This document shows positions 31,166 through 38,499 of a DNA stretch of 64,000 bases, in pieces. Position 1 is the first letter of the stretch, and every line of letters begins with the position of its first letter. This DNA comes from a virus: IMG/VR virus record IMGVR_UViG_3300037840_000188, positions 62,001 to 126,000 of that record. One strand, written 5' to 3'. The notes below the pieces were generated by a model. The model saw nothing but the letters and a program-made list of their open reading frames with translations. It had not been told where the DNA came from and ran no database searches. The translations under genes and the position numbers were made by a program.

Positions 31166-31606
31166 ATGGCGAAGCCGCGACCATTTGACCCTCAATACCC
31201 ACTCCTCTGCAAGGGTGAGGGTTGTTCGCAATATATCTGGCTCCCTCAAGGAATCCTCGCAGATATACTTGGCGATCCACTGGGCCGCCCAAAAATCCAG
31301 TATCCCGCCATAGCCGTTGTATGCCCTCACTGCAAGCAACTTCAAACGCTATCGAAGGACCAATTTGTCGCGGGTCACATGGAAGGGCGATACCTTGATG
31401 TGGCCACCGAGTTTTATACGTTGCTTCAATGCGACGAGGAAAAGTGCAGCATTCAAGTACCACTGTACGTGCAATGGAAAGCTCCCACATTTCCCTCCAC
31501 CGAAGCAGAGTTATTCGAAGAAACCGATACATGGAAATGGGGTGACCTGCGCTGTGCTGCTGGGCACTCAATTGTGAAACCACCCCATTGGCCGCTGGTC
31601 TCATAG
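31166..31606 (+). CDS. Cys-rich passenger protein of T2
   Basis: 146 residues with three Cys pairs (LLCKGEGC, VVCPHCKQL, QCDEEKC) and a late RCAAGH, suggesting two zinc-binding sites. Carried inside T2 next to the DUF3800-like gene with which it converges exactly (31606/31607). Function unknown. Confidence 0.6.
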   Translation: MAKPRPFDPQYPLLCKGEGCSQYIWLPQGILADILGDPLGRPKIQYPAIAVVCPHCKQLQTLSKDQFVAGHMEGRYLDVATEFYTLLQCDEEKCSIQVPLYVQWKAPTFPSTEAELFEETDTWKWGDLRCAAGHSIVKPPHWPLVS

Positions 31607-32473
31607 TTAGCCGCCGCCCTTCGCCTCGTCCAGACGCGCAAACATGTTATCCACGATCCCGGCCAATTGCTTGGTGGTCCACTTGTGCTCGTCAGGTTTA
31701 GCGGCACGACCATACAGTAATCGAAGTCGCTTAAGGTCCACCGTATCTGCTTTCCCTGAAAGCTTACGTTGGCGATGCCAGCACAACACGTCCGCAGCCT
31801 GTAACGGAAGACGGGTCTCCATGTCGCCAGGTATGACATCTCCGATGTAACGGTAAGCGTCTGGATAAAGGGACCCGAACCATTCCCTGAAGTCGTCCTG
31901 AGTCTTATCGAGTGTTTTGGAGATGTATTGCTTTTTGGAAACTACGAAGTCCACCTTGTCCGCATCTGGGAAGTGCCTGCGAACCGCTGCCACGACTCTT
32001 ACCATGTATGTCAAATAGCAGTAGTAATCCGGAAACTTTAAGCGGTCTGGAATATGCCTTTTCTTTTGAAATCGAGAGTGAATGAGATTCTTTATTTCAT
32101 CTTGGCTGATCGCCGATGTTGTTACCCGCAGCGAACCGCAACAAGACAGGATTCTGGCTGCTTGGTCGATTCTGTTCTGTGCCTCAATGTATGACATCCC
32201 GATTTTCTTAAGCCACTCCTCTGACATCTCGGACATGTGCAGATAAGGCAACGACCCAGTGCGTGGCGGTCCATCCAATACTTGCTCCTGCCACGCTCGG
32301 GCGATGTATGGCCAGTCATCCTTCGGGGCGATATAACCGCCAACAAAAAACTCGCTAGTATTTTTTACTTCCGACTCATCCGAATGAGAAATAAACACAG
32401 CCACTCGCTTATACCTCGGAGAGAAGCCAGAGAATAGCGAATCCGTGAGAGCCGCTGCTGTAGCTCCCCTCAT
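31607..32473 (-). CDS. DUF3800-like protein (T2 passenger)
   Basis: 288 residues. VAVFISHSDESEVKNTSEFF and GGYIAPKDDWPYIARAWQEQ near the N terminus and QAADVLCWHRQRK near the C terminus are hallmarks of DUF3800, an RNase H-like family often found in defence islands and mobile elements. Conserved Asp in the first strand and Asp in QAAD could be metal ligands. Driven by the promoter in the right inverted repeat of T2. Confidence 0.8.
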   Translation of the reverse strand: MRGATAAALTDSLFSGFSPRYKRVAVFISHSDESEVKNTSEFFVGGYIAPKDDWPYIARAWQEQVLDGPPRTGSLPYLHMSEMSEEWLKKIGMSYIEAQNRIDQAARILSCCGSLRVTTSAISQDEIKNLIHSRFQKKRHIPDRLKFPDYYCYLTYMVRVVAAVRRHFPDADKVDFVVSKKQYISKTLDKTQDDFREWFGSLYPDAYRYIGDVIPGDMETRLPLQAADVLCWHRQRKLSGKADTVDLKRLRLLYGRAAKPDEHKWTTKQLAGIVDNMFARLDEAKGGG

Positions 32474-32499
32474 GCGTAACCCCTGCGACTCTGTGAAAA

Positions 32500-32528
32500 A
32501 TGGTACCGCTCTCCGCTTGAGGAGTCAA
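32500..32528 (-). promoter_or_regulatory. inward promoter in the T2 right inverted repeat
   Basis: On the minus strand TTGACT (32523-32528), 17-bp spacer, TACCAT (32500-32505), 27 nt ahead of the DUF3800-like start at 32473. It mirrors the left-end promoter, so both ends of T2 drive cargo inward. Confidence 0.6.
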
Positions 32529-32543
32529 CGATATTATCACCAC

Positions 32544-32888
32544 TCATGAGCCGACCTGTTCCGTTGTCCCTTCCCACACGAACTGATCGAGAGGGTAATG
32601 CGCCCCGCACCGGCAGCAAAATGTCCCGCTATAAAAGCCGGGATCGCGGGCATAGGTTTCCGCCAGAGCGGTTCCCATTGTGGTTACGGAGCCGCATTTT
32701 TTATGAATATAGGAGCGTCGCACTGGCCGAACAAAACCCTTGGCGCGTTCCTTTTCACAGAGGACCACATATCCCTTCTGCTGGCCATCTGATCGCAACT
32801 CACGGTGATCTTCCGTCACGGGAGAGCCATCGGTCAGAACGCGACAACTGCGATCCACTGGCGGAATTTGATCTATTTCCATGTCCAT
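32544..32888 (-). CDS. zinc-binding hypothetical protein
   Basis: 114 residues. KKCGSV and FCCRCGAHYPLDQFVW form a probable zinc site. The stop TGA lies in the T2 target duplication. Similar proteins with the SGTFCCRCGAHYP pattern are common phage unknowns. Confidence 0.65.
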   Translation of the reverse strand: MDMEIDQIPPVDRSCRVLTDGSPVTEDHRELRSDGQQKGYVVLCEKERAKGFVRPVRRSYIHKKCGSVTTMGTALAETYARDPGFYSGTFCCRCGAHYPLDQFVWEGTTEQVGS

Positions 32889-32893
32889 TACCC

Positions 32894-33136
32894 TTAATTA
32901 AGCGGTGGCGCGACCTTTACTAAAATTGTTTCCGGTACCGGCCCATCCCCTTGATATATGACCCGAATACCAGGAAACCGCTCCTTTAACTTCGCGATGT
33001 AACGATCCGCTTTGCCTTCCTCGGAATCCGTGACGAAACCCACCACCAGCTTTTCCTGCATCGCCTTTTCGCCGATCTGACGAATACGCTCGTCTTCTTG
33101 CAGATCCGCTATATCTTTGTAGGGTATTGGCTTCAC
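32894..33136 (-). CDS. hypothetical 80-aa protein
   Basis: GTG 33136 overlaps the upstream stop (GTGA). Alpha/beta protein (VVGFVTDSEEGKADRYIAKL, then IRVIYQGDG). Possibly a small Rossmann-like fold; unknown function. Confidence 0.6.
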   Translation of the reverse strand: MKPIPYKDIADLQEDERIRQIGEKAMQEKLVVGFVTDSEEGKADRYIAKLKERFPGIRVIYQGDGPVPETILVKVAPPLN

Positions 33137-33270
33137 GGCGTCGCTCCCATCTGCGCTCTCTCTCGGGGATTCGAGTCCACATTTAACCCAAGATCATCCG
33201 ACAGTCTGACGCCGAGCCAGAGGCCAACTACGGTGAGCGCCAGAGCGGAGATGATTACCCAGCGGCTCAT
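33133..33270 (-). CDS. small membrane protein
   Basis: 45 residues, MSRWVIISALALTVVGLWLG: one N-terminal transmembrane helix and a short polar tail. Overlaps both neighbours by 4 bp, which supports the call. Confidence 0.6.
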   Translation of the reverse strand: MSRWVIISALALTVVGLWLGVRLSDDLGLNVDSNPRERAQMGATP

Positions 33271-33467
33271 AGATCGGCCATCCTCTCCAGCTCATCAACG
33301 GCCCGGCCTGCCCACAACTCCTCAATAAACATCTGGACCACGTGCTCGTTACTCACACTGCTCAGATCAGTCGCTCGGTCGGACCTATCCACTCGCAACG
33401 CAGTTCCATGCGGAGACGTAGACGCCTTGACATCAGAGTCCCTACCGCCTTGCGAGTAGAGAGCCAT
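33267..33467 (-). CDS. hypothetical 66-aa protein
   Basis: ATG 33467 overlaps the upstream stop by one base (TGATG). Polar first half and a helical acidic end (EHVVQMFIEELWAGRAVDEL). No family recognised. Confidence 0.55.
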   Translation of the reverse strand: MALYSQGGRDSDVKASTSPHGTALRVDRSDRATDLSSVSNEHVVQMFIEELWAGRAVDELERMADL

Positions 33468-33931
33468 CACTTGATCGCTTTCAATTTCAAACCGCACGCA
33501 ATCCAGTCCGTCGTCAGACAAGCTTGTCCATCATAGAGCGTCATCTTTCCAGAGCAGATTGCGCGGTTAACCGCCTTTTCAACCACGTCCTTGACGCGGG
33601 CGTTGTATTTACCGGAATACGGCTCTGCCCAGAGATTCTTGTCAGGATCGTTAGATCCACCGTTCTCCAGACTGAGGTAGTGATCTACTTCACAGCATCC
33701 GCTCTTCATCTGCTTGTCGCGAGCCAGGATTTGCTTCTTCGTCGCCTCGGTGACAGAGCGGACGGTCGCCGTGTATCCAACAACGCAGATCGTTGAATTG
33801 ATCGTCGCCTGCGTTACAGCCTTATCGCGGTCGCCAGTCACACCCACTGGCGGATAAGCCTCAGGAGGCCCAATCCGGTCGGCAGCGAAGAGTGCCACGC
33901 AAAGGCAGGAGACCAGTACGAGTGGCCGCAT
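33467..33931 (-). CDS. exported HNH-like nuclease
   Basis: 154 residues with a signal peptide (MRPLVLVSCLCVALFAADR). The mature part contains CCEVDHYLSLENGGSN and KNLWAEPYSGKYNARVKD, the DH...L..GGS..NLW.EPY pattern of a known HNH sub-family, then KDVVEKAVNRAICSG. Exported DNases could degrade external DNA or act in the envelope; here inferred from the signal. Overlaps its neighbours. Confidence 0.75.
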   Translation of the reverse strand: MRPLVLVSCLCVALFAADRIGPPEAYPPVGVTGDRDKAVTQATINSTICVVGYTATVRSVTEATKKQILARDKQMKSGCCEVDHYLSLENGGSNDPDKNLWAEPYSGKYNARVKDVVEKAVNRAICSGKMTLYDGQACLTTDWIACGLKLKAIK

Positions 33932-34083
33932 TATGCCGCCTTCACGTACTCGCGGAGAAGTCCGACGATAAGTTGCGACATATTCTTATTTTCGCCCTCA
34001 GCCTTCTTCTTCGCTTTTGCACGGAGAGGAGCGGGAACGGATACATTGACCCGAGGGTCGGTTGCTGGAATTCGTTTTGACAT
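33931..34083 (-). CDS. ribbon-helix-helix-like small protein
   Basis: 50 residues: DPRVNVSVPAPLRAKAKKKA and MSQLIVGLLREYVKAA fit a ribbon-helix-helix DNA-binding fold. TAATG overlap with the nuclease gene it precedes. Confidence 0.65.
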   Translation of the reverse strand: MSKRIPATDPRVNVSVPAPLRAKAKKKAEGENKNMSQLIVGLLREYVKAA

Positions 34084-34115
34084 GAGTTCAGATTAATTCA
34101 GGGCGGGGATTAATG

Positions 34116-34487
34116 TCAAATCTTCTGAAGGATGTGCTTGCCCTCTTCTGTCGTTAATCGATATATATGGCCGCTCACGGTATGCCTCAGAATGACACTG
34201 TCTGGAGTTTTCTCTTCAATCTGTTCCCAATCCACGCATTGACCGATGACCCAGGTTTTATCGTCCATCTGCCATAGGTCACGGATCTCCACTTTCTTGC
34301 CCTCGCCGAGTGGATAGCACGGATACGAGTAGAGTTTCGGCGGCGGAGCTTTAAGTGCGGGCTTGCCGCTTAACAGACGACGCAGGAGTGCGGAGTGATC
34401 GGCGTCTACATCGCGAGTGCCGCGTCCGTAATGCTCGCATATACGAAGCCATTCGGAAACGGCTTTTACTTGCTGCTCTATGTCCAT
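34116..34487 (-). CDS. hypothetical 123-aa protein
   Basis: Helical N terminus and a beta-rich C-terminal half (KVEIRDLWQMDDKTWVIGQC, VILRHTVSGHIYRLT). Soluble, unknown. ATG 34487 abuts the stop of the alpha-CTD-like frame. Confidence 0.65.
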   Translation of the reverse strand: MDIEQQVKAVSEWLRICEHYGRGTRDVDADHSALLRRLLSGKPALKAPPPKLYSYPCYPLGEGKKVEIRDLWQMDDKTWVIGQCVDWEQIEEKTPDSVILRHTVSGHIYRLTTEEGKHILQKI

Positions 34488-34739
34488 CTACCGGCTTTCT
34501 CTCAGCCTCATTCCGATTCTCGCAAGTTCATCTTTTACCTCAGCGAGTGAGCGTTTTCCGAAATTCTGGATTCTCATGAGATCGCGTTCGGTCATGGATA
34601 GCAACTGCCCAATGGTTTGAATCCCAGCATTTTTCACACAGTTATACGCACGGACTGATAATTCTAATTCCTCTACTGATTTACTATTGTCTGGGGCAGC
34701 GATTTCTCTCCGCTCACCTCCCGGAATCTCCGCCGGATG
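34488..34739 (-). CDS. RNA polymerase alpha C-terminal-domain-like segment
   Basis: 83 codons encoding SVEELELSVRAYNCVKNAGI, QTIGQLLSMTERDLMRIQNF and GKRSLAEVKDELARIGMRL, a clear match to the alpha-CTD of bacterial RNA polymerase (the domain that binds UP elements and activators). It has no ATG, GTG or TTG start. It is in frame with the upstream zinc-protein gene, from which it is separated by one TAG (34740-34742). It would be made by amber read-through, giving a fusion, or is a relic. A phage alpha-CTD could redirect host transcription. Confidence 0.85.
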   Translation of the reverse strand, partial: HPAEIPGGERREIAAPDNSKSVEELELSVRAYNCVKNAGIQTIGQLLSMTERDLMRIQNFGKRSLAEVKDELARIGMRLRESR

Positions 34740-35096
34740 CTAGCTCTTCATGTGCTCAGCAATATTCTCAAATGTGCGATTGCAACACGGGCAGACACCG
34801 TGCATGACACGATTTTTCAGTCTGGCCAGTTCTTGTTTTTCCTCTGCGAGTGCCTTCTCCGCAACTAAGCGCGCATGCCGCTCTTCATTGGCTTTCGCCT
34901 GAACCTGATTCACCTTCTCGCGCTCAATATCGAGATCCGTCTTCCCGGCATACTGCTGCTGATGGCCCATCGGACAATAAAACCAATTGTGCGACTTTAT
35001 TAATTCCGCCTTAAAATCTGAAGCAATAGCGAAATGCATGCCGCACTGGCAACATCGCAAAACGTCAAAACCAATCCCAAATACGATCTGGGCCAC
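34740..35096 (-). CDS. coiled-coil protein with two zinc sites, ending in an in-frame amber
   Basis: 118 residues: N-terminal CCQCGMHF and YCPMGH, a coiled coil (about 50-95) and C-terminal GVCPCCNRTFENIAEHMKS, a C2H2-like finger. In the family this end normally continues with a basic residue and HP; here TAG replaces that residue and the frame goes on HPAEIPGGERRE into the alpha-CTD-like segment. Likely a nucleic-acid-binding phage protein. Confidence 0.75.
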   Translation of the reverse strand: MAQIVFGIGFDVLRCCQCGMHFAIASDFKAELIKSHNWFYCPMGHQQQYAGKTDLDIEREKVNQVQAKANEERHARLVAEKALAEEKQELARLKNRVMHGVCPCCNRTFENIAEHMKS

Positions 35097-35099
35097 AGA

Positions 35100-35339
35100 T
35101 TACTCCTTGATCATCTTCTTCAACTCTTCCACCGTCGGCGTCCCCGGCTCAACTGCTTCCCAATCGAGAGCGTCGTAACGCCCCACGAATACACGCCAGG
35201 CGATCTTCCAGCGACGAGGATGGAGCAGCGATAGCTCAAAGCTGAGGCAGCGCGCAGGCCGATATTTACCGGATTCGTATTCCTCCCCAACGGGCCAGTG
35301 CTGGAGTTCGGACGGGGTGTGGATGGAGGGGGCTCTCAT
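35100..35339 (-). CDS. hypothetical 79-aa protein
   Basis: Mixed protein with YRPARCLSFELSLLHPRRWK and an acidic helical end (TVEELKKMIKE). Part of the minus-strand small-gene operon. Confidence 0.6.
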   Translation of the reverse strand: MRAPSIHTPSELQHWPVGEEYESGKYRPARCLSFELSLLHPRRWKIAWRVFVGRYDALDWEAVEPGTPTVEELKKMIKE

Positions 35340-35342
35340 GTT

Positions 35343-35537
35343 TTATGGGCGATGCTGACCGACCTTAAAGTTCTTAGCTCCAAATCCAGGAGGATGCCAA
35401 TTGTGATAACCACCACAGAACCTACATCGATAATGATTCAGTCCGCGCATCTTTGTCCCAGCGGCAGCTTCAGCGGCTGTGTTGTAACGAATCTTTCCCT
35501 CACACGATCTTCGCCTGACGCGCCTCTTACTGCTCAT
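35343..35537 (-). CDS. basic zinc-ribbon protein
   Basis: 64 residues, MSSKRRVRRRSCEGKIRY then HYRCRFCGGYHNWHPP: the pattern of small phage proteins in which C-x8-C-xx-C and His form a zinc ribbon. Probably nucleic-acid binding. Confidence 0.65.
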   Translation of the reverse strand: MSSKRRVRRRSCEGKIRYNTAAEAAAGTKMRGLNHYRCRFCGGYHNWHPPGFGAKNFKVGQHRP

Positions 35538-35538
35538 T

Positions 35539-35898
35539 TCACCAGTAATTCGCAGTAACGCTAATCTTCGCCTTACACCGATGCCGCATGCAGATATCAG
35601 AAGCCCACGATGCCAGTTCTTCTTTTTGCGCGGCCAGCTTCTCCCATGAGATCTGCTCGCCGTATCCGTACGTCACCAGATCGAAGATAATGATGTCGCC
35701 TTCCTGCGCACCGATCTGCCAGTCACTGTCGTAGCGGGATTCCATCACCTTGATGTTGTATTTCTCGGTGCCGATGGGAATCTGGACATCGTCGTCGAAC
35801 ACGACGCCGGACTCTACGATAATTTCACGGTGCGTCTTCCGCGCCAGATCATCTGGCGTGAGCGTCAGGAGGAGGATTACATTCGGATGCTGGCTCAT
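35539..35898 (-). CDS. hypothetical 119-aa protein
   Basis: From ATG 35898 (ATGA overlap with the upstream gene). MSQHPNVILLLTLTPDDLAR, acidic alpha/beta protein with IIIFDLVTYGYG. Unknown. Confidence 0.6.
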   Translation of the reverse strand: MSQHPNVILLLTLTPDDLARKTHREIIVESGVVFDDDVQIPIGTEKYNIKVMESRYDSDWQIGAQEGDIIIFDLVTYGYGEQISWEKLAAQKEELASWASDICMRHRCKAKISVTANYW

Positions 35899-36116
35899 GC
35901 CGTCGCCGCCGGAGCAATCAGTTCCGAGATTTTCTTGTGTACGCAGGATTCCCCGCACAGATCGAATACGACAGCGCCATCGGAGCCTACAGCTCGTACA
36001 TCACCGTGAGTGAGGATATAAATGCAACCATCGCCAGTCTTGCCAACGACATACCAGTGATTAGTCTGCTGCTTCACGGCCCTGCATACATCGCACGTGA
36101 TGGCTTCACTACGCAT
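35895..36116 (-). CDS. zinc-binding hypothetical protein
   Basis: 73 residues: ITCDVCRAVKQQTNHWY and FDLCGESCVHKKISE give two Cys pairs, a treble-clef-like pattern common in phage unknowns that resemble double-zinc ribbons. Confidence 0.65.
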   Translation of the reverse strand: MRSEAITCDVCRAVKQQTNHWYVVGKTGDGCIYILTHGDVRAVGSDGAVVFDLCGESCVHKKISELIAPAATA

Positions 36117-36864
36117 TATTCTTCGCCACCTGCTTCCGTTCCGCTGCCACCATCAGACCATCGAATACTGGCCCATCTATCAGTCGCTGGCAGGCCTCCA
36201 GTACGTGCCCGACCTTCTTCATATCCAGCCTGTCGTCAGAGTCGCGGACGCGTCCTTCCATATCGATCCAAAATGCGCCAGAACGAAACGCCATAATGCC
36301 GCCCACAGTCTCAGTCACGTCATCCGGCCCGATACCGCCCGCATAACCCACGTACTCAGAATCAACCATCCCATCCCACGCCCGCACCTGACGGCCTTCG
36401 CCGCCAGATTCGTCAAATAATGGAGCGCAGTTGAGGCCCTGTTCCTGACAGGCTCGCATATACTGACCCGCACGTGGATACTGAAAGACCAACTGTTGCT
36501 TGGCACCATACATGCTCATCTCTGCCGCCAACGCAGAAGCTGAGAGGCGCGTCCATAACGGTGTCTCGCCATTAATCTGCACTCGCTGGACGCCAGCGCG
36601 GATCGGAGGCAGCACATCCCACCTCATCTCCCCTGCCATCAGATCGCGAGCCCATTTCCCACAGATATGCATGGACAAGTTCATCCGGTGCGCGTACTTC
36701 AGGAGTTTCTCCTGCCAGGCGCGAGAAGGATAGCGCGGGGAGCCTTCTCTCTTATGGCTAACGAGAATTCCGAACTCCAACCACGGATAAGCCAACGCCA
36801 GATCGAGGAGTTCAAGTGGGTCGGTTTGGTCGTCGGAGCCGGTGATGGTTACGCGGTCAAGCAT
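36109..36864 (-). CDS. TIM-barrel-like phage protein
   Basis: 251 residues. DRVTITGSDDQTDPLELLDL and YPWLEFGILVSHKREG at the N terminus, alternating strands and helices, and VQRVQINGETP and late GGIMAFRSGAFWIDMEGRVR give a barrel pattern resembling phosphoribosylanthranilate isomerase-like phage proteins. No catalytic assignment can be made. Confidence 0.6.
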   Translation of the reverse strand: MLDRVTITGSDDQTDPLELLDLALAYPWLEFGILVSHKREGSPRYPSRAWQEKLLKYAHRMNLSMHICGKWARDLMAGEMRWDVLPPIRAGVQRVQINGETPLWTRLSASALAAEMSMYGAKQQLVFQYPRAGQYMRACQEQGLNCAPLFDESGGEGRQVRAWDGMVDSEYVGYAGGIGPDDVTETVGGIMAFRSGAFWIDMEGRVRDSDDRLDMKKVGHVLEACQRLIDGPVFDGLMVAAERKQVAKNNA

Positions 36865-37093
36865 GTTTACTCACTATAGACGCAGCGCTGGTTCTACGAT
36901 TCCTCCACTCACCAACCTCTCTCTCCTGTACCCGAATATTCTCGTAGCGCGGAGCCCGACCACTTACCATCAAGCGCTTATTCGCCTGCCTGGCTCGGAG
37001 GATAGCTTTATCGATCTTCTCCTGAAAGCGGAGCGCTGTACTGATCGGTGATAGTTTTCCATTGAGATCAGCAACTACGCGCAACTCAGTCAT
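36857..37093 (-). CDS. hypothetical 78-aa protein
   Basis: Basic helical protein (LRFQEKIDKAILRARQANKR). Overlaps the upstream gene by ATGA and the downstream gene by 8 bp. Unknown. Confidence 0.55.
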   Translation of the reverse strand: MTELRVVADLNGKLSPISTALRFQEKIDKAILRARQANKRLMVSGRAPRYENIRVQEREVGEWRNRRTSAASIVSKHA

Positions 37094-37428
37094 ACGGACT
37101 CACTCCGTTGCAACCTATCGATTTCCGCCGCAATAAGCGCCCCAGCCTTCTCCAGCATTCGAATGCGCTCAGTCGAATTAGGTGTACCGGTCGTCCGCTT
37201 ATCCCAGTGCCGCTGCCATGGCCATGGATCGGAGAATTTATGAAATCGCTCTGTCCTGTATTCGTGACTCCGTAAAGTATAAACGCGATCCCCAACTGCG
37301 GCTGCGGCGTAACAAATAGCCGCCATCACCATCTCCCCGGCATCGTGCTTATCATCGTGCTCGGGCGTCCATCTCTCGACGGATATCTGGCGGTTGCGTT
37401 CGGCGGAGATTCTCTCGGAGCCGGTCAT
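37090..37428 (-). CDS. phage protein of the EHDD type
   Basis: 112 residues: RNRQISVERWTPEHDDKHDA, AAICYAAA, DPWPWQRHWDK and LEKAGALIAAEIDRL. This is a widespread family in temperate phage genomes, function unknown. Both ends overlap neighbours. Confidence 0.75.
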   Translation of the reverse strand: MTGSERISAERNRQISVERWTPEHDDKHDAGEMVMAAICYAAAAVGDRVYTLRSHEYRTERFHKFSDPWPWQRHWDKRTTGTPNSTERIRMLEKAGALIAAEIDRLQRSESV

Positions 37429-37676
37429 GCGGTTGCCCTCAGAACATCCTCAGCGGTGGCAATAGAGGGAAGGCTGTAGCCACCCTTCAAATTTGAAAGC
37501 TGAACGAGCGAAATGTCCATCCGTTTTGCAATATTACTCAATTCCCCAGTGCCCTCAAACGACTGGAGATGATCCTGGAGAGCAGCCCGCATTTCCTCGC
37601 GCTTCTGGCGGAAGACTGCTTTGGCTTCTTTTAATTCCGCGACCTTAATGGTCAATTTTTTACCAGTGATCTTCAC
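37425..37676 (-). CDS. helix-turn-helix regulator
   Basis: 83 residues from GTG 37676. Coiled-coil-like N-terminal half (LKEAKAVFRQKREEMRAAL) and a Cro/C1-like helix-turn-helix (ELSNIAKRMDISLVQLSNLK). First gene of the long minus-strand run 37.7-32.5 kb. A palindrome overlapping its start codon suggests autoregulation. Confidence 0.65.
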   Translation of the reverse strand: MKITGKKLTIKVAELKEAKAVFRQKREEMRAALQDHLQSFEGTGELSNIAKRMDISLVQLSNLKGGYSLPSIATAEDVLRATA

Positions 37677-37679
37677 TGG
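37663..37679. promoter_or_regulatory. palindromic operator candidate
   Basis: CCAGTGA-TCT-TCACTGG, perfect 7-bp arms, covering the start codon of the HTH gene. Fits a dimeric repressor site. Confidence 0.5.
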
Positions 37680-37711
37680 TAGTACTGTACACGCTGCGCG
37701 CCAGCCTGTCA

Positions 37712-37753
37712 AGAAAATAAAAAGCCCGCCCTCCCCGAAGAGAGAAGCGGGCT
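37712..37753 (-). terminator. rho-independent terminator
   Basis: On the minus strand AGCCCGC...GCGGGCT stem is followed by TTTTTATTTT. It ends transcription of the Ig-like gene at 37787-38128 just before the HTH operon. Confidence 0.75.
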
Positions 37754-37786
37754 CGTGGTGACAGTGGATTGGTCCGAGTATAGCAG

Positions 37787-38128
37787 TTACTTTGGCGTGC
37801 CGAAAGTAAACACAAGCGAAGCTGCGACCGACGGGGGTGGCGGAGGCGCGGCGGTCAATACGATAGTTGCGACGCCCTGAACCTGCTCAGTCGTCGTGCC
37901 GTCCGGCTCTAAAGCGGTTGCCACTTCTGTGAGCGTGGCAGTGCCAACGCCGACGCCGGTGATGATCGCTCCATTGGGAGTGCTGGGGTCCGGCGCAACA
38001 GTAAAGACTGTCGGGTCCGAACTCGTGTAAGAGGTACTCGAAAGAGTCGCCGTACTGGCTCCTCCCGAGGCGTTTACTGGCGAGCCGATCACACTGACCG
38101 ACTGCGTTGCGAGCATGGTGAATTGCAT
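37787..38128 (-). CDS. Ig-like (BIG_2-type) domain protein
   Basis: 113 residues from ATG 38128, which has an AGGAG ribosome site. Thr/Ser/Val-rich with SSTSYTSSDPTVFTVAPD and GVGVGTATLTEVA, the SD..V..V...G.ItG...GtAtIt pattern of bacterial Ig-like domains, followed by a Pro-rich linker. Such domains decorate phage virions and bind surfaces. Confidence 0.75.
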   Translation of the reverse strand: MQFTMLATQSVSVIGSPVNASGGASTATLSSTSYTSSDPTVFTVAPDPSTPNGAIITGVGVGTATLTEVATALEPDGTTTEQVQGVATIVLTAAPPPPPSVAASLVFTFGTPK

Positions 38129-38499
38129 TTGTTCTCCTGAAATTTGGTTTTGACCAAGGCTGAATGTAAATCTGATCCTGTGCGCGTGGTGGCGAAACCG
38201 GTGTTCTCTGAAGTACCGGGTTAGCGAGAACCAGTGACACTGGCTACGGTGGGACATTAGGCAACTTAAGTATGACAGAAGGCTGGTTAACGTCTGGTGT
38301 CCGTACTATGCGGCTTCCCATCACTATACGACATCGCGTTGAGTGTGGGCAGGGGGCTGCAATGCTACCCCACCCCCTCCCGGCTCGGAGATGGCCATCG
38401 TTGGCCTTGCTGCTATGCGGGTGGTTTAGTTAATCCCTGCCTGTACTCGGTTTAAAATTTCTCTTGACATGATACCTAGTTTTATGTCACAATCAAATC
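38129..38499. other. intergenic region between divergent operons
   Basis: 371 bp without a convincing gene. It contains the leader of the Ig-like gene (minus) and the promoter region of the recombinase (plus). Near 38463 TTGACA precedes the inverted pair TGACAT...ATGTCA, which may be an operator or a recombination half-site pair. Poly-C/G tracts at 38360-38385 may fold. Confidence 0.4.

Larger units (their letters stand above)
29903..32541. mobile_element. IS1595-family transposon T2 with passenger genes
   Basis: 2,639 bp bounded by imperfect inverted repeats: left GGTGAAAATATACTTGACTC, right (reverse complement) GGTGATAATATCGTTGACTC; the inner 12 bp TTGACTCCTCAA is perfect. Direct repeats ACTCATGA at 29895-29902 and 32542-32549 are the 8-bp target duplication, the size typical of IS1595. 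Cargo: transposase, small basic protein, a Cys-rich protein and a DUF3800-like protein. The insertion hit an overlapping stop/start, and the duplication preserved both. Confidence 0.92.

Noticed and set aside
29924-31345. 473-codon minus-strand open frame
   Set aside because: Antisense shadow of the T2 transposase; the plus frame has all catalytic motifs.
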